From contig WTPW01000664.1 of NCBI GenBank assembly GCA_009809945.1, forward strand, positions 27,945-91,944: DNA of 64,000 nt. Reading direction: 5' to 3'. The DNA is from Gigaspora margarita (Eukaryota; Glomeromycota; Glomeromycetes; Diversisporales; Gigasporaceae). Shown one piece after another: positions 21,475 through 32,725 of this stretch (position 1 is the first letter of the stretch; each line of letters begins with the position of its first letter). The notes under the pieces were generated by a model that was not told the origin of the DNA, did no database searches, and saw nothing but the letters and a program-made list of their open reading frames with translations. Position numbers and translations under genes: made by a program.

Positions 21475-22772
21475 GGGTAGAGGGTAGAGGTATGCAAATT
21501 ACCTATTTTTGCAGCCCAGCCTGGCCCGTATTTAGCTTTAAAAAATTTTTGCTGGCCCAGCCTGTGCTTATAAAATTTTATTATTAGGCCCAGCTCGGCC
21601 TGCAAATATATAATATTCAAAAATTAAATAAATATATATTATCATAAATTAAAAATCTAAAATTATTAATTTTTATAATTAAAAAATTTAAAAATTTTTT
21701 ATTTGTTTATTAAAAACTTTTAAAAGTTTTTGATTTATTTATTAAAAATTTTAAAGGTTTTTTATTTATTTGTTAAATTTTAAAGCTTTTATTTATTAAA
21801 AATTTTAAAAATTTTATTTTATTTATTAAAAGTTTTATTTATTTATTAAAAATCTTAATTAAAAGTCTTAAAATTTTTTATTTGTTCATTAAAAATTTTA
21901 AAAGTTTTTATTTGTTGATTAAAAGTTTTAAATTTTTATTTGTTTATTAAAAATTTTAAAGGCTTTTTATTTATTATTAAAAATTTTAAAGGTCTTTTTT
22001 GTTAAAATTTTAAAGAAGTTCTTTATTTATTTATTAAAAATTTTTATTTATTTATTAAAAATTTAAAAGCTTTTTATTTGTTTATTAAAAATATTAAAGG
22101 CCTTTTATTTGTTAAAATTTTAAAAATTTTATTGGTTTAAAAGGTTTTAATATTATATTATTTAAAATTTTTTGGTCAGGCCTGGCCTGCAAATATAAAA
22201 TTTAGTAATTAGGCCTAGCCCAGCCTGCAAAATTTGTGGGCTGGGCTGGGCTGGGCCACGGGACCAAATACAGGCCTCTAGTAGAGGGTATATAGATTAT
22301 TTCTATTAATAAACTAGTTACTAAAAATTCTATATTTAATAATAAAGAAAATTTTTATTAAGTAACCATATTAAATTTTTTAATAAAATTGTAGAAGAGG
22401 TTTTTCTGATTCTAATGGTGGTTGAATCATTAAAATTGGCCTAGTAGAACATAAGATATAGCTGTTTTTATCTTTGTGATCCTATTTTACTTATTGTTTA
22501 CATATGATTTGATTGGCCAATTTGTGTGGCCCCCGCAGAATAGCCTGGCCCCGCAAAAGTTGTTACTATAAAAACTTTATCAAATTTCATTCAAAATTAA
22601 TGAAATTTTTAGAATATGTGTAATTTTTTATTACAAACAATTTTATTTAGTACATAAATATCAATTTATTTAGTAAAAAAATAACTTTTATATGTAGCAA
22701 CTTTTAAATTCGCAGTAAAAATATTTTTTGTTACTCGTTTATTAATAAAAATGATCTACATACTCTCTACCC
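21475..22772. mobile_element. TTAA-flanked element, copy 2, interrupted
   Basis: The ends GGGTAGAGGG (21475) and CTCTCTACCC (to 22772) are bordered by TTAA (21471-21474 and 22773-22776). The subterminal sequence matches copies at 18490 and 24291, with TTTATTAATAAAAATGATCT at the right. A hAT element (21485-22280) has inserted 10 bases from the left end, which shows that the TTAA element is older. Confidence 0.65.
21485..22280. mobile_element. hAT-type element with TAGAGGYMTG ends
   Basis: The ends TAGAGGTATG and CAGGCCTCTA are bordered by a perfect 8-bp duplication GTAGAGGG (21477-21484 and 22281-22288). CAGCCCAGCCTGGCCCG near the left is answered by GGGCTGGGCTGGGCTGGGCC near the right. The interior is a long run of TTTATTTATTAAAAATTTTAAA. 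796 bp, no ORF. Confidence 0.85.
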
Positions 22773-22959
22773 TTAATAATGCTACCTTTTTTATTATTAC
22801 TCGGGTTCTATTACTAAAGTAGAAAAGTTTTTTATTATATCCATATAAAAATGCTTAAAACCTGACTTATAGGAGATCTGTAATTTTTCGAACTAATTAG
22901 CCTTTTAAATTTTCAATTATTTTGCTAGTGTTTATTTTTAAAAAAGTACAGTACATATA

Positions 22960-23440
22960 CATGTCTCTAATCTTAAACTAATCCTAATTCTAACCACCAA
23001 CTCTAATCATAAACTAATCTTAACTATAACTACTAACTAAAGCTAACTAACTAACACTAAATAACTAATGCTAACTAAATACTACATCAATGACCAAAAG
23101 CACCAATAATAATAGCGAAAACTCTAACAATGGCAAAATCAACAAAGATCTAACATTATTGCCAAACAACAACGATATCATATACAACGACTTCAGTGAT
23201 GACACTATTATACTATTAACTAATCTGAAAAGTAAAAAGACTAGTTATAGTGTGAATAATAATACTAAAGTAGTGAAATCACCAAGAAACTTATACACTG
23301 AAATCATACTACCACCGAACAATAACGATGCCATATATAACGACTCTAGCAACGATTTATTAATTAACCTAAAAATAAAAATAGGTCAGTTGTTACATGA
23401 AATACAAACAATGGCAACAATGAAGCAGCAAAATTAACAA
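22960..23440 (+). other. CTAAC-rich tract and Asn-rich open frame
   Basis: 22975-23070 is a degenerate (CTAAYN)n tract resembling decayed telomere-type repeat. It runs into a 115-codon frame (23090-23437) rich in Asn with an internal duplication (LPNNNDIIYND / PPNNNDAIYND). No family is recognised. It may be low-complexity filler of the Harbinger-like element rather than a gene. Confidence 0.35.
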
Positions 23441-23635
23441 GGAACTAAATAATGCAATTCCCCCAATACCAGAAACATTTTTGCTAGTGACAAATTTAAC
23501 AATGACTCCGACGTTTGATAATAAAAATAATAAAAAAAAATACTGATCATCAAATAATAATCATTATTTATATATTTCATTATTTCAGTCTCAGATATTA
23601 CCAAATTTGGGTAATACAGATCGCACTATTTATAG

Positions 23636-23920
23636 AAAACTGTTAAAGCCAGGTGCCTTTATATGTTTTTTATTATTTAATTAAAATTAGGGTAAGGGTT
23701 AGTTAGAGATTAGGGTTAGAAATGTCTTATAAGTAAAATTGCCTTCCTGACATTTTTTATTAATGCTCTAAGACAGGTTTAAACAATCGTTTCTTGTATT
23801 TTTGGTGTTTTTTACTTTTTTTCTTTGTTTTTGTCATGTCAGGCTGATCCATGATGATCAAAATTTTACAATTTGATTGGTTGTTAGCTACGTGATAGCA
23901 TCTGGCTTTAACGGATCCCT
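23636..23920. mobile_element. hAT-type MITE, GTTAAAGCCAG family, copy 1
   Basis: GTTAAAGCCAGGTGCC and GCATCTGGCTTTAAC near the ends are inverted; a perfect 8-bp duplication ATTTATAG (23628-23635 and 23921-23928) flanks it. The interior has TTAGGG-like repeats (TTAGGGTAAGGGTTAG) and TTTGTCATGTCAGGCTGATC. Sister copy at 26255-26544. Confidence 0.85.
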
Positions 23921-23928
23921 ATTTATAG

Positions 23929-24290
23929 TAATCAAAAAGTTCTAGTAATTTCTAGCACGCATATCAAAATCTTGTAAATCCTTCATATTTCTGCTTTTTC
24001 TGCTAGAAATGTGAACTGAATAATTTATCTTCTATGAACAAAAAGTTGGTAGTTTAACTTTATAATGGGTAATTTTTTTAATTAGCTTGATTTTATTAAA
24101 TACAATAAATTTAATATCTAAATGTATTAAAAATTGACTGTTATTTTTTACATTGCTAGAAATGTGAACTAAATAATTTATCTTTTATAAACAAAAAATC
24201 AGTAGTTTAACTTTGTTATTATAATGGTAATTTTTTTTAAATTAGCTAAATTTTATTAAATATAATATATTTGATAATTTAATATATTAA
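23929..24290. other. Spacer with internal duplication
   Basis: GCTAGAAATGTGAACT.AATAATTTATCTT followed by AAAAA.T.AGTAGTTTAACTTT occurs twice (about 24001-24062 and 24155-24215). No gene. Confidence 0.5.
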
Positions 24291-24797
24291 GGATAGAGGG
24301 TACATTGATCATTTTTATATAGTTTTAAATAATGTTTTGAAATTTTTATATAAAATTGATATATGCCACTAATAAAACTTTTTTAAATTACAACTAATTT
24401 TTATTAAAATTTTACAAAATATAAATAAACAATTTATCTATTATGGTAAAATTTTGAACTATTATTATATTTTAAAAAAATATAGTTGTATATATTACAA
24501 AGTTTTTCTGGGTTGGCCCAAATTTTTCTGGGTTGCACAAAATTGCTAATTCTGATTGGTCAATTTACACAAATTTATAAGTTAGTTTTATTACTAAATC
24601 TTAATATCTAATCTTTAAAAATTTATATCTTACTAAGTTTTTAATAATTTTACTATCATTAGAATCAGAAAAACCTGCTCTACAAACTTTTCTTAAAGGT
24701 CATAATTAGTTTATTTAATATAAGTTTTCATAAAATTAAATATAAAAAAAATTCATCATTTAGTTTATATATAATTTTAAATTAGTACCCTCTGCCC
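24291..24797. mobile_element. TTAA-flanked MITE, copy 3
   Basis: GGATAGAGGGTACATTGATC and TACCCTCTGCCC are inverted ends bordered by TTAA (24287-24290 and 24798-24801). 507 bp, the shortest member of the TTAA family here; no ORF. Confidence 0.7.
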
Positions 24798-24801
24798 TTA
24801 A

Positions 24802-26254
24802 AAATAAAAACTTTACCTAGGTCAATCTTTCTTAAATCAAAAGTTTATACCTAATTGCAAATATTATAGTGTTATTCTTATGCTAATAAAGATGTAGAAT
24901 TAGATCGGCCAAACAGTTCTCAACCATTAATAATGAAGAATGCAGCTTAAATTGTATCATGGATTAATAAAATTCTACTGAATATAGTATAAGAAATAAC
25001 CCATACGAATTTAAATTACTTATTTGTAGAAATAAAAATGGATTTACTCATATATCACTTTGGAATTTATACAATAAGAAAACAAATACTGTTACAGATA
25101 TAGTTTATAATTGACAAGATAAAGGTTGTTATTTTGTTATCATCCTGTGTATTGTAAAAAACAAATTGATGTGGGTCTGTCTGAAACTAACCATTATTAT
25201 TTTGTAAATATATATGAAGTGTTTCAAATTCATAAGAGGACCAAATAAAGGAGCCAGTAATTTAACTTTGTGATTATAATGGTAATTTCTTCTGGCATCA
25301 TATAACTTTTATTAAAAAAATGCATAAATATAAAAGAATACATTTAATAAAGAAAGTTACATATTAGAAAAAAAGGGTCTTCTATCATCGAACTGTAAAT
25401 AAAGGTTAGACCCAATAAATTTGATATCTAAATATATTAAAAATTGACATGTTAATTAAAATTTTTAATTCATTTTTTTAGCTATAGTTGACAATTTGAC
25501 AAAATTATTGAATTGAATGTTATATGTTAATGCATGCCATATATTCTTTCAGCAAAACATACCAACACTTTGTTAATATTTCAAGATTTCGCAAGCTAAA
25601 TGTGTTTTGACTCGATCCTCTTGCATAATAAAATAAAGGGGTTGTAATATCGATTAAAAGATTTGCTATCAAGAATTTAGAAAAGGAGTTGCTCTGCAGA
25701 GTTATACTTTATTTTAGTATTTTGCTCTAAAAATTTTAATTCATACCATTTATACATATTATAATATCATACCTTATATCGTTACATTAGCTTTGAGAGT
25801 TCTGAATTGGTACACTAAATTAAAGTATATATATAGTAATATTTGTAAGTTTGCTAATTTCGAACAATAACTTGACAATTTATAATTCACTGTAAACTCA
25901 CTGGATCTTGAAACTATGTGCTAAAAGTAATATTATTGTATTTTCTTTTCATAGCTAAACTAAAAAAAAATTTTGTAGTGATATTGTATTCTCTACAGAT
26001 CTCCAATGTATAACAGTAAAAATATACTTACTTCTTTGTCTATTTATTAAGCAACTATCTTTAAAAGATCATGAGATCAGGACAGATTCTGAAACTACAT
26101 ATCAAAAATAATGTATTTTGTTTTTTTTTTTGTACTTTCTATTTAAAAAATTTTTTTTTATATAATAATATGTGCACATTTTTAATAGATAGAGATTATC
26201 AAATTTATTCTAGAAAATTCATCTACTATATTGTCAATCAATTTTCATATTTAG
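24802..26254. other. AT-rich interior of the composite insertion
   Basis: No gene or repeat structure is recognised. An 88-codon frame (26071-26337) runs into a MITE and is Phe-rich from T runs; it is not credited. Confidence 0.4.
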
Positions 26255-26544
26255 GGTCCTTAAAGCAAGGCAGATTATGTAACATACTGTTTTCTCATTT
26301 TTCATTAACTTTAGGGTTAGGGCCCACCTTAGGCTAGGATTAGAAAAGTTTCTATAAGTAAAATTACCTTTCTGCTATTTTTTATTAAGCTCCAAGGTGG
26401 GTTTAGACTACAGTTTCTTCTATTTTTCGCATTTTTCTCTTTTTTTTCACTTGTTTTGCTTTGTCAGGCTGATCTGGGATCATCAAATTCTAACAATTTG
26501 ATTGGTTAATTATGATGTAATCTGCCCTGCTTTAAGGGACCCCC
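26255..26544. mobile_element. hAT-type MITE, GTTAAAGCCAG-related, copy 2
   Basis: TCCTTAAAGCAAGGCAGATTA and TAATCTGCCCTGCTTTAAGG are inverted; an 8-bp duplication ATATTTAG flanks it (26247-26254 and 26545-26552). The interior repeats the TTAGGGTTAGGG-like tract, ATAAGTAAAATTACC and TTTGTCAGGCTGATC of copy 1, so the two are divergent members of one family. Confidence 0.85.
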
Positions 26545-26574
26545 ATATTTAGTAATATTGTATATATTATATAT

Positions 26575-26730
26575 GTTGTGTCCCAAATGCAAATCGGCCC
26601 AGATGACAATCTGGCCAAATTAAAAATTAATTTAACTCAGATGTTAGGGTTAGATTAGGGTTAGATTAGGCCAGTTTTTATTTTGGCTATAAATATTGTC
26701 ATCTGGGCCGATTTGCATTTGAAGTACAAC
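26575..26730. repeat. Palindromic MITE with telomere-like centre
   Basis: CCCAAATGCAAATCGGCCCA plus GATGACAAT pairs with ATTGTCATC plus TGGGCCGATTTGCATTTG; the outermost bases are GTTGT / ACAAC. The loop (26641-26670) is TTAGGGTTAGATTAGGGTTA-like. 156 bp. Confidence 0.8.
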
Positions 26731-26970
26731 ATATATATAAAATAAAATTTTAATTTTTTCAAAAAAGGCACCTGGCCGGGTTACGAGAAACAATTATATT
26801 TGTTTGCATGATCTTAGTACATTTTTTTATAATACTTTTAAATATCTTATTAAATATATAGAAACTTAAAAAACCTAATATCATATCTTATTTATGCCAC
26901 TAAATTCTGAAATCAGAAAATTAAATAGAAGTATATGGAAGATAATTGTAAATTTTTTTTTTAAAAATAT

Positions 26971-27557
26971 AAGGGAAAAAGGGGTATTCTGACGAAGAGG
27001 GATATTGTGACAAATTGGGATATCTTGTGATTCTATGATCAGATCTGGATGAAATTTACACTATTCGATTCCCCTGAGTGAGAGGAATTGAATAGTATAA
27101 ATTTCAGCTGGTTCTGACTGCATGGTTACTAAATACCGGGGAAATATACAGTACCAATTCGTCACAATACCTCTTTTATATAGAATGCTATAACTAAAGG
27201 TATTATAACGAAACAGGAATCTCTAAATACCGATCAAAAGTGGATGAAATTTGTACCATTAGATTCCTCTCGTTGAGAGGAATTGAATGATATAAATTTT
27301 ATCCAGTTCTGATCACAGGATCACAAGATATTCCCAATTCGTCACAATACTCCCAAGGCCAAAATTTTCTTATTTTTAAATAAATAATTAAATTAAAATA
27401 AGTTGTGATCCAGTGATCAAAATCAAACAATTTTAGTTTCGTTAGACTCAGCTTGATGAGACGAATCAGAAGGTACTAAAATTGTTTGATTTGAATCAAC
27501 ATATTACAGGATACGAACGAAACATTTTAACTTCGTCAGAATACCTCTTTCTCCCTT
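26971..27557. mobile_element. MITE with AAGGGAAAAAGGGGTATTCT ends
   Basis: AAGGGAAAAAGGGGTATTCT (then GACGAAG) is inverted at the right as CTTCGTCAGAATACC and CTCTTTCTCCCTT, with TAT/ATA borders. Copy B has the continuous sequence AAATATATAATACATTTAG near 53631, an empty site. Inner inverted pairs (GATGAAATTT..AAATTT..ATC) give it several nested hairpins. No ORF. Confidence 0.8.
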
Positions 27558-27835
27558 ATAATACATTTAGTACATTTTTATAAAACACTATAAAAACCTA
27601 AAATCACAAAAAAAGATAATCTTATTTAAACCTCTAAATTCTGAAATCAGAAAATTAAATAGAAGCATACGGAAGATAATTGTAAATTTTTTTTACTATT
27701 TTTTTTTTTTTTTTAAACAAAAAATTAAAGATCATCCAATTCGAAATAAATACATCACAGAATTAAATTAAACACCTAATACTAACATATCAATAAATAA
27801 AAATTGAGGTCTTAAATAAATATATAAAAGTGGTG

Positions 27836-28770
27836 TCAAATAATTGCTCTTCTGATACAACAATCTTTTTGAAAGTGTTTTCTCCAGAAATCTGGAGATT
27901 TGAATTTTTTCATACATATATCACACTGATGATAGGTACGTCAATTTTCTCGACCTGTTATAGGAGGTCGTTGTCCAGAATCAATTATATGATTTACAGG
28001 TTGTTTAGGAACGGTATTGTTATCAAGAAAATCATCTAAAATAAGGAAAAATTAGTTTTTGTTTTGCAAAATTAAAAATTTTTGGTTGGAAATAAAAATA
28101 ATTTTTTACCTGATTCAGAATCATAGCGATAGTAATATATATCGGTAAGATTATTAATGTTTTTAATTATATTTGATAATGACTGAAAGCCATAATCATC
28201 TGGATTATATAACATCAATGAGATTGAAATCATACGGTATTACATAAAGTTGCAATGAATAGTAAAATTACGTTATTTATATATAACGTAGTTTTATTAT
28301 TGCATTTGTTTTTTGGATGCATAAAATAAAAAAATTTTTTTACTTGGCCTATAGTCCCAATATCTTATTATGACTGAGTTTTTTTGACCAGAAGGAGCGA
28401 ATGAAAGTAAATATGGAGAACAATCATCACCTTTGTAGCCTAAAAATTAAAAAGAAGAAATTAGATTATATTTTTGGCAAGCTTATTCGAAAATAAAAGT
28501 TTTTTACCTTCTCTAAAATCGTAGTAGTTTATTACGGTTGGGATATCGGATTGCACTATATTTAACACATTCGATATGATGTCATAACCTAATGCTAATA
28601 TCAGTGAAAATAAAAATTGTAAATTTGCACAATCAGTCGAATATATAATAGGTAAAATGAAAAATTTTTACTTGTTCTAAAATCGTAATAGTTTATAGTT
28701 GGTTGATAAGAAATAGTAGGCCCTGCAAAAGATGACGATAACTTTGGAGTTTCATCATAAATAGTGTAGA
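27836..28770 (-). pseudogene. Copy A of the undescribed tandem-exon zinc-finger gene, truncated by TGA
   Basis: Five minus-strand exons join in frame with GT-AG introns: 28770-28672, 28594-28508, 28439-28344, 28199-28110 and 28035-27836. All introns fall in phase 1 (after codon base 1). The first three exons end in QPTINYYDFRT, PTVINYYDFREG and SVIIRYWDYRP, and the fourth in TDIYYYRYDSES. In the last exon a TGA (27943-27941) after TGREN ends translation. Beyond it the frame still reads a zinc finger, CDICMKKF..HFQKDCC, which copy B can translate. Relative to copy B, exon 3 is 6 bases shorter and exon 5 is 21 longer, both multiples of three, while introns differ by 1-3 bases. The 5' end is unresolved; a start ATG at 29260-29258 with a GT donor seven codons on is a candidate. 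No known family. Confidence 0.7.
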
Positions 28771-29332
28771 CTAGTGTTAAAAGGATAGAATTTTGTTATA
28801 TATTTTGATAAAGTCACATGAAATTTGTTCTGTCGGATGACAAAATTTTATTTTCGACCAACGTAGCATAGCAAATCATCAAGTCGCATCAAATGTATTA
28901 AGTAACAGGTAAGAATTTCATAGGAACCACGTGGATTAATAGTTTTGTTAGGCTTTTTCTTTACCTCGACAAATAGGAAATTTACAAAAAGAAAAGCGTA
29001 ACTTTTAATATTTTATTTAGGTCAATAAATTTACGCTTTGATTTTTGTGAATTTCAAATGCTTATTGAAGAGTTACAATTTTGGATTTCTTTGGATGATT
29101 TGCACCATACAATCATGTCAATAATTGACTACACTAAGATAAATTTATCATCGACAAACAGCGTGATTCTTTTAACGAAGTGTCTACAAAAATCAATAAA
29201 AATAATTGAGATCGAACTGTGTATCGCAACAATTTTACCTTGGAAAGTTACATTAGACATTGCTGATTCTTGAAATGGCTTGATGGTGGAAATTGGAGTA
29301 TTTATAAAGTGAAAATATATTTTTTCCCCGTT
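28771..29332 (-). other. Probable 5' part of the tandem-exon gene, copy A
   Basis: A GT donor after GTCGAG near 28970 would join in phase 1 to the exon at 28770, giving a coding end like FSFCKFPICR. A possible first exon (ATG at 29260, MSNVTFQ, donor GTAAAA) is also phase 1. The acceptors linking these pieces are not clear. Matching sequence lies at 55200-55600 in copy B. Confidence 0.35.
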
Positions 29333-29440
29333 ACACGCAAAAAACAACATCTAGGTGTTTTCCCAGTTACACACAAAAAAACAACACATGACATATAGTG
29401 CTTTTCCCAGTTACACACAAAAAAACAACATATGACAATA
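29333..29440. repeat. Tandem repeat TTACACACAAAAAACAACAT
   Basis: Three units of about 36 bp with TTACAC(A/G)CAAAAAA(A)CAACA, differing in spacer. Copy B has four looser units at about 55676-55805. Confidence 0.65.
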
Positions 29441-29635
29441 GTTTTTTTACAATGTCCTTTGTTATAAGACTATAAGTATAATATATAATCGCATAGCTAT
29501 TATGAATAAATACGAATTTACCATATGAGCAATTATACTTTATATTAAATAATTTATACTTGCTGTTATTTTAATGATTTAACATCGTAATTATTATATA
29601 AATTTATTCATTACAGTATTATAAATAAAAAGAAA

Positions 29636-29860
29636 AAAAAGGACTCATGAAAAAAGACTCGAGAAAAAAAAAGGACTCGTGAAAAAAATGTACTCTGAAA
29701 AAGTACTCGTGAAAAAAAAAAGCAAACGTAAAAAAAAAAAGTACCGGTACTCGTGAAAAAAAAATGTTCGTGAAAAAAAAAAGTATTCGTGAAAAAAAAA
29801 GTACTCGTGAAAAAAAAAAATAGTCGTGAAAAAAAAGTACTCGTGAAGAAAAAATTAAAT
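29636..29860. repeat. Tandem repeat ACTCGTGAAAAAAAA, about 13 units
   Basis: Units of 14-20 bp read (GT)ACTCGTGAAAAAAAA with variable A runs. The partner array in copy B (55985-56095) has about seven units. The two 96-codon minus-strand frames, Phe-rich with FFFTSTFFF-like runs, are translations of the repeat. Confidence 0.85.
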
Positions 29861-32096
29861 ACTCGAATATGGCAATGACATATCCAACAACATACTGACA
29901 TATATGCATATCTGATAATGGTGATTATGTAAATTTTTCGATTCGATTAGTCAGTTCTGATTAATGTTTTATAGTAAAATCTTAGCATATAGCGTTACAA
30001 TTAACACTTTAAAAAACCGGAATAAAGATTTGCATGAAAGACCCTTACATTATTATTTTCTGATTTTGACAGGTAATAATTTCCCGAAGATTGCATATCT
30101 GCTGATTTGATTTTTTGGGCCTTTTTCGATAAACTGTTACACGAAAATTTGCTCCTAAGTGACGTTGAAAAACTAACAAACAAACGAAGCACTTGTTACA
30201 ACTAACAAGGAGCTTTTTTGACGTCTAGACAAGTTAAAAAACCAATAAAACTCAATAAAAAGGCTATGCTAAGCTGTAGAAAGAAGTGCTTTTACCGTTT
30301 GTTGAAATACTTGGATGTTTTAGGATGGGTTGAGCATTGTTTGATGGGTTGGTAACTATCAAGGATAAATTCGGAAGCTAATTTTCAAAAAAATGGCCTT
30401 TCTAACCTACATTTTGACTTATAATTAAACACATGCAGTTCGTAATTTTCTACGTACTTAATTATAAACACAAAGCTGGTTAAAAAGGCCGTTTTTGTGA
30501 AAATTCGCTCTGTAATAAATTTTCGTGTAAAATTTTTTGATAATCCTCGATCATGATTGGTCGATTTTGGGGTCAAAACAAATCGGCGCTTTACAACAGT
30601 TATAATATATACCAGATTTTTTTCGGTTACCCTTTGGTGAGTTTATTTAAAGAACAGGTATGAATTTTTATTTATACTATATATATACTTTAAAATAATT
30701 TATTTTTATTTGTTATATATAGTAGATATTATACGTATCATTAATTAATCATGGACTGATCGGTTAAAACTCATTGTATTTTGATGATCATATTTGTTAT
30801 ACAAGTATTCGAAAATAGATTTGGTACCGTTTAAGTTTAATAATATATACCTATATACAGATATATATAATAATTGGTTTTTTTTTTGGTTTAATACTTT
30901 TTTTAACGACTCTAACGTAGCTTTTTGGCTTTGGTCAGTACAAACGAAAATTACTATGGAACACATTATTATTTACTATTCGCAACTACTTAAAAATAAA
31001 ATAGTGCTATAGAACTTATGTTTAAAAGATTTTTACGAATTTTTTATTAAAAATAAGATAAATATTGCGTATTAGTTATTCTTACTCATGAGGTGCTGTG
31101 TTGTTATTGTCGTATCAGTATTGAAGTATATATCACATTTTATATCACATGAAATCCTCGCATGTGTATAACGTTACAGTCGTTTGTATGTTTTGTAAAC
31201 GACAAATATTTTTAACAAATATTTTCTTAAAAAAAAAAAACATCCGTTATGGTTATCGTTTCTAAAAATCTTAAAATTGTGTTCCATTCAACGGTAAAAA
31301 CCATTATTAACAGTTAAGCATTCCATTCTATGATAAAAACCATGAAAGATATCTAAAGCAGGATTAAAATCTTGAACGAGTCCACTTTTTTAGTAAAAGT
31401 TTTTTAAATTTTGACAACAAACCAAATTTATAAAAATTTTTATTAAATTTGATTTAAGATATTTTAATTTAAAAAAGTTACTAAAAATAATTTGTCCAAT
31501 TTCTATTGATGTATACTAATTTTTTTTTCGGCTAAACAATTAAAATTGCACAAAGAGAAACTAATGCATGCATGACATTACGTATGAATGTGTTCTAAAA
31601 ACTTGAAATAAAAAAGTATGACAAAAAAAAATAAAAATGTATGACCAAAAAAAAAGTAAAAATGTATGACCAAAAAAAAATAAAAATGTGTGACCAAAAA
31701 AAATAAAAATGTATGACCAAAAAATTGGAATAAACATCATATGAATAATATGTATGCATTCTTTTTTGTGTAAGTCAAAGTGCGTGTCAAAAAATTATAT
31801 CTACTATATTTGATTTTTATTGTAGTAAAATCTATATGTGTATAGCAGCTTGTATAGCGTTACAGTCAAAATTAGACTTGTATATGTTATGAGTGAAATA
31901 GAATTAAAGTTAATTCGGGATCTATTTAAATTGAAATATGATAAAAAAAAAATGCAACCTTCACATTAATTCCAACTTCTATAATTCTAATAATTTAAAT
32001 TCTGTTCCCATTTACAAAATATGTAAATTCGATTTTATAAAATTATTTAAAAGTTGTTATTAAAAAAGGCAATTACGAGTTTAAATCTTCTATAAT
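29861..32096 (+). repeat. Duplicated spacer A6 (partner 56100-58836), no gene
   Basis: Well conserved with copy B in long stretches (29930-30640 with 56150-56850; 30840-31470 with 57400-58020), but frames are shifted by single-base indels between the copies, so I see no conserved protein. The 31615-31728 part is a tandem array in A only. Confidence 0.7.
31615..31728. repeat. Tandem repeat AAATGTATGACCAAAAAAAA
   Basis: Five units of about 24 bp. Copy B has a single unit near 58480-58500, so the array expanded in A or contracted in B. Confidence 0.8.
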
Positions 32097-32725
32097 ATGA
32101 ATGTACATCGAAACATTCATTACAACAAAGTATTATTTGATAATAAATTGATTGATGATGTTATCAAATGTGCACATACTCATGATAGTGAACATTCGAC
32201 CTTCATGTTTAAAATTCCATTCGATCAATTCACCAATCTTACTTGGCAAAAAAAATTGAAATATTAAATTTTATAGCTCGGAATCTTATGAATCTTTATC
32301 AGAAAAATATCATTCACTGTGATTTCCATAGTGAAAATATACTTATTAATGATGGAGGTTGTGCTAAAATCTGTGATTTTGGTGTAAGCAAGCTAGCAGA
32401 TACGTCTTATAATCATAATCATATTTATTGTATAATTCCATATGTTGCTCCTGAGGTGCTAAAACATGGTCATTATACTAAACATTCTGATATTTATAGT
32501 TTAGGAATGATTATGTGGGAAGTAATTAGTGGTTGTAAACCTTTTTGTGATCGAAAGCCCTTATTTTAGAGATCATTTACGGTCTTCGTCCCAAGTTTAT
32601 CGATGGCACTTTACAAGCATTAATTGATTTAATAGAGAAATGTTGGAATTATGTTCCTTCGAAGCAGCTAACTGCAAATGAAATCATGAATGATCTAAAT
32701 TTTATTACCCAAAAATTATGGGGCA
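32097..32725 (+). pseudogene. Tyrosine-kinase-like pseudogene, copy A
   Basis: It starts ATG AAT GTA CAT as in copies B and C. A deletion at 32241-32245 then fuses FTNLT directly to the helix D/E region, removing the glycine loop, the ATP-binding Lys, the intron and the hinge. The rest of the catalytic domain is readable: IIHCDFHSENIL (catalytic loop, Cys in place of Arg of HRD), CDFGVSKLAD (DFG), YVAPEVLKHGHYTKHSDIY (APE). A 10-base deletion after CDRK, shared with copy B, shifts the frame. One base is also missing between QEKL and LKFIA, as in all three copies. It is the close sister of copy B and lies inside the same duplicated segment. Confidence 0.9.

Larger units (their letters stand above)
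21222..26811. mobile_element. PIF/Harbinger-like composite insertion
   Basis: Copy B reads ATATATTTAGTAC without interruption, whereas copy A has TTA, then about 5.6 kb, then TTA again. The 34-bp ends start with G and match inverted at 28 of 34 positions; both contain CAA(A)..AATTGTTTCTCGTAAC. A TTA target duplication with G-starting inverted ends is the pattern of PIF/Harbinger elements. No DDE nuclease or MADF/Myb-type frame is visible, so it is either non-autonomous or gutted. It has itself taken in at least five short elements. Confidence 0.75.

Noticed and set aside
29611-29909. Two 96-codon Phe-rich minus-strand frames
   Set aside because: They translate the ACTCGTGAAAAAAAA tandem repeat in two frames; no protein-like composition.
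30745-31012. Overlapping 72-73 codon frames on both strands
   Set aside because: The copy B counterpart (57390-57554) differs by non-triplet indels in both frames.
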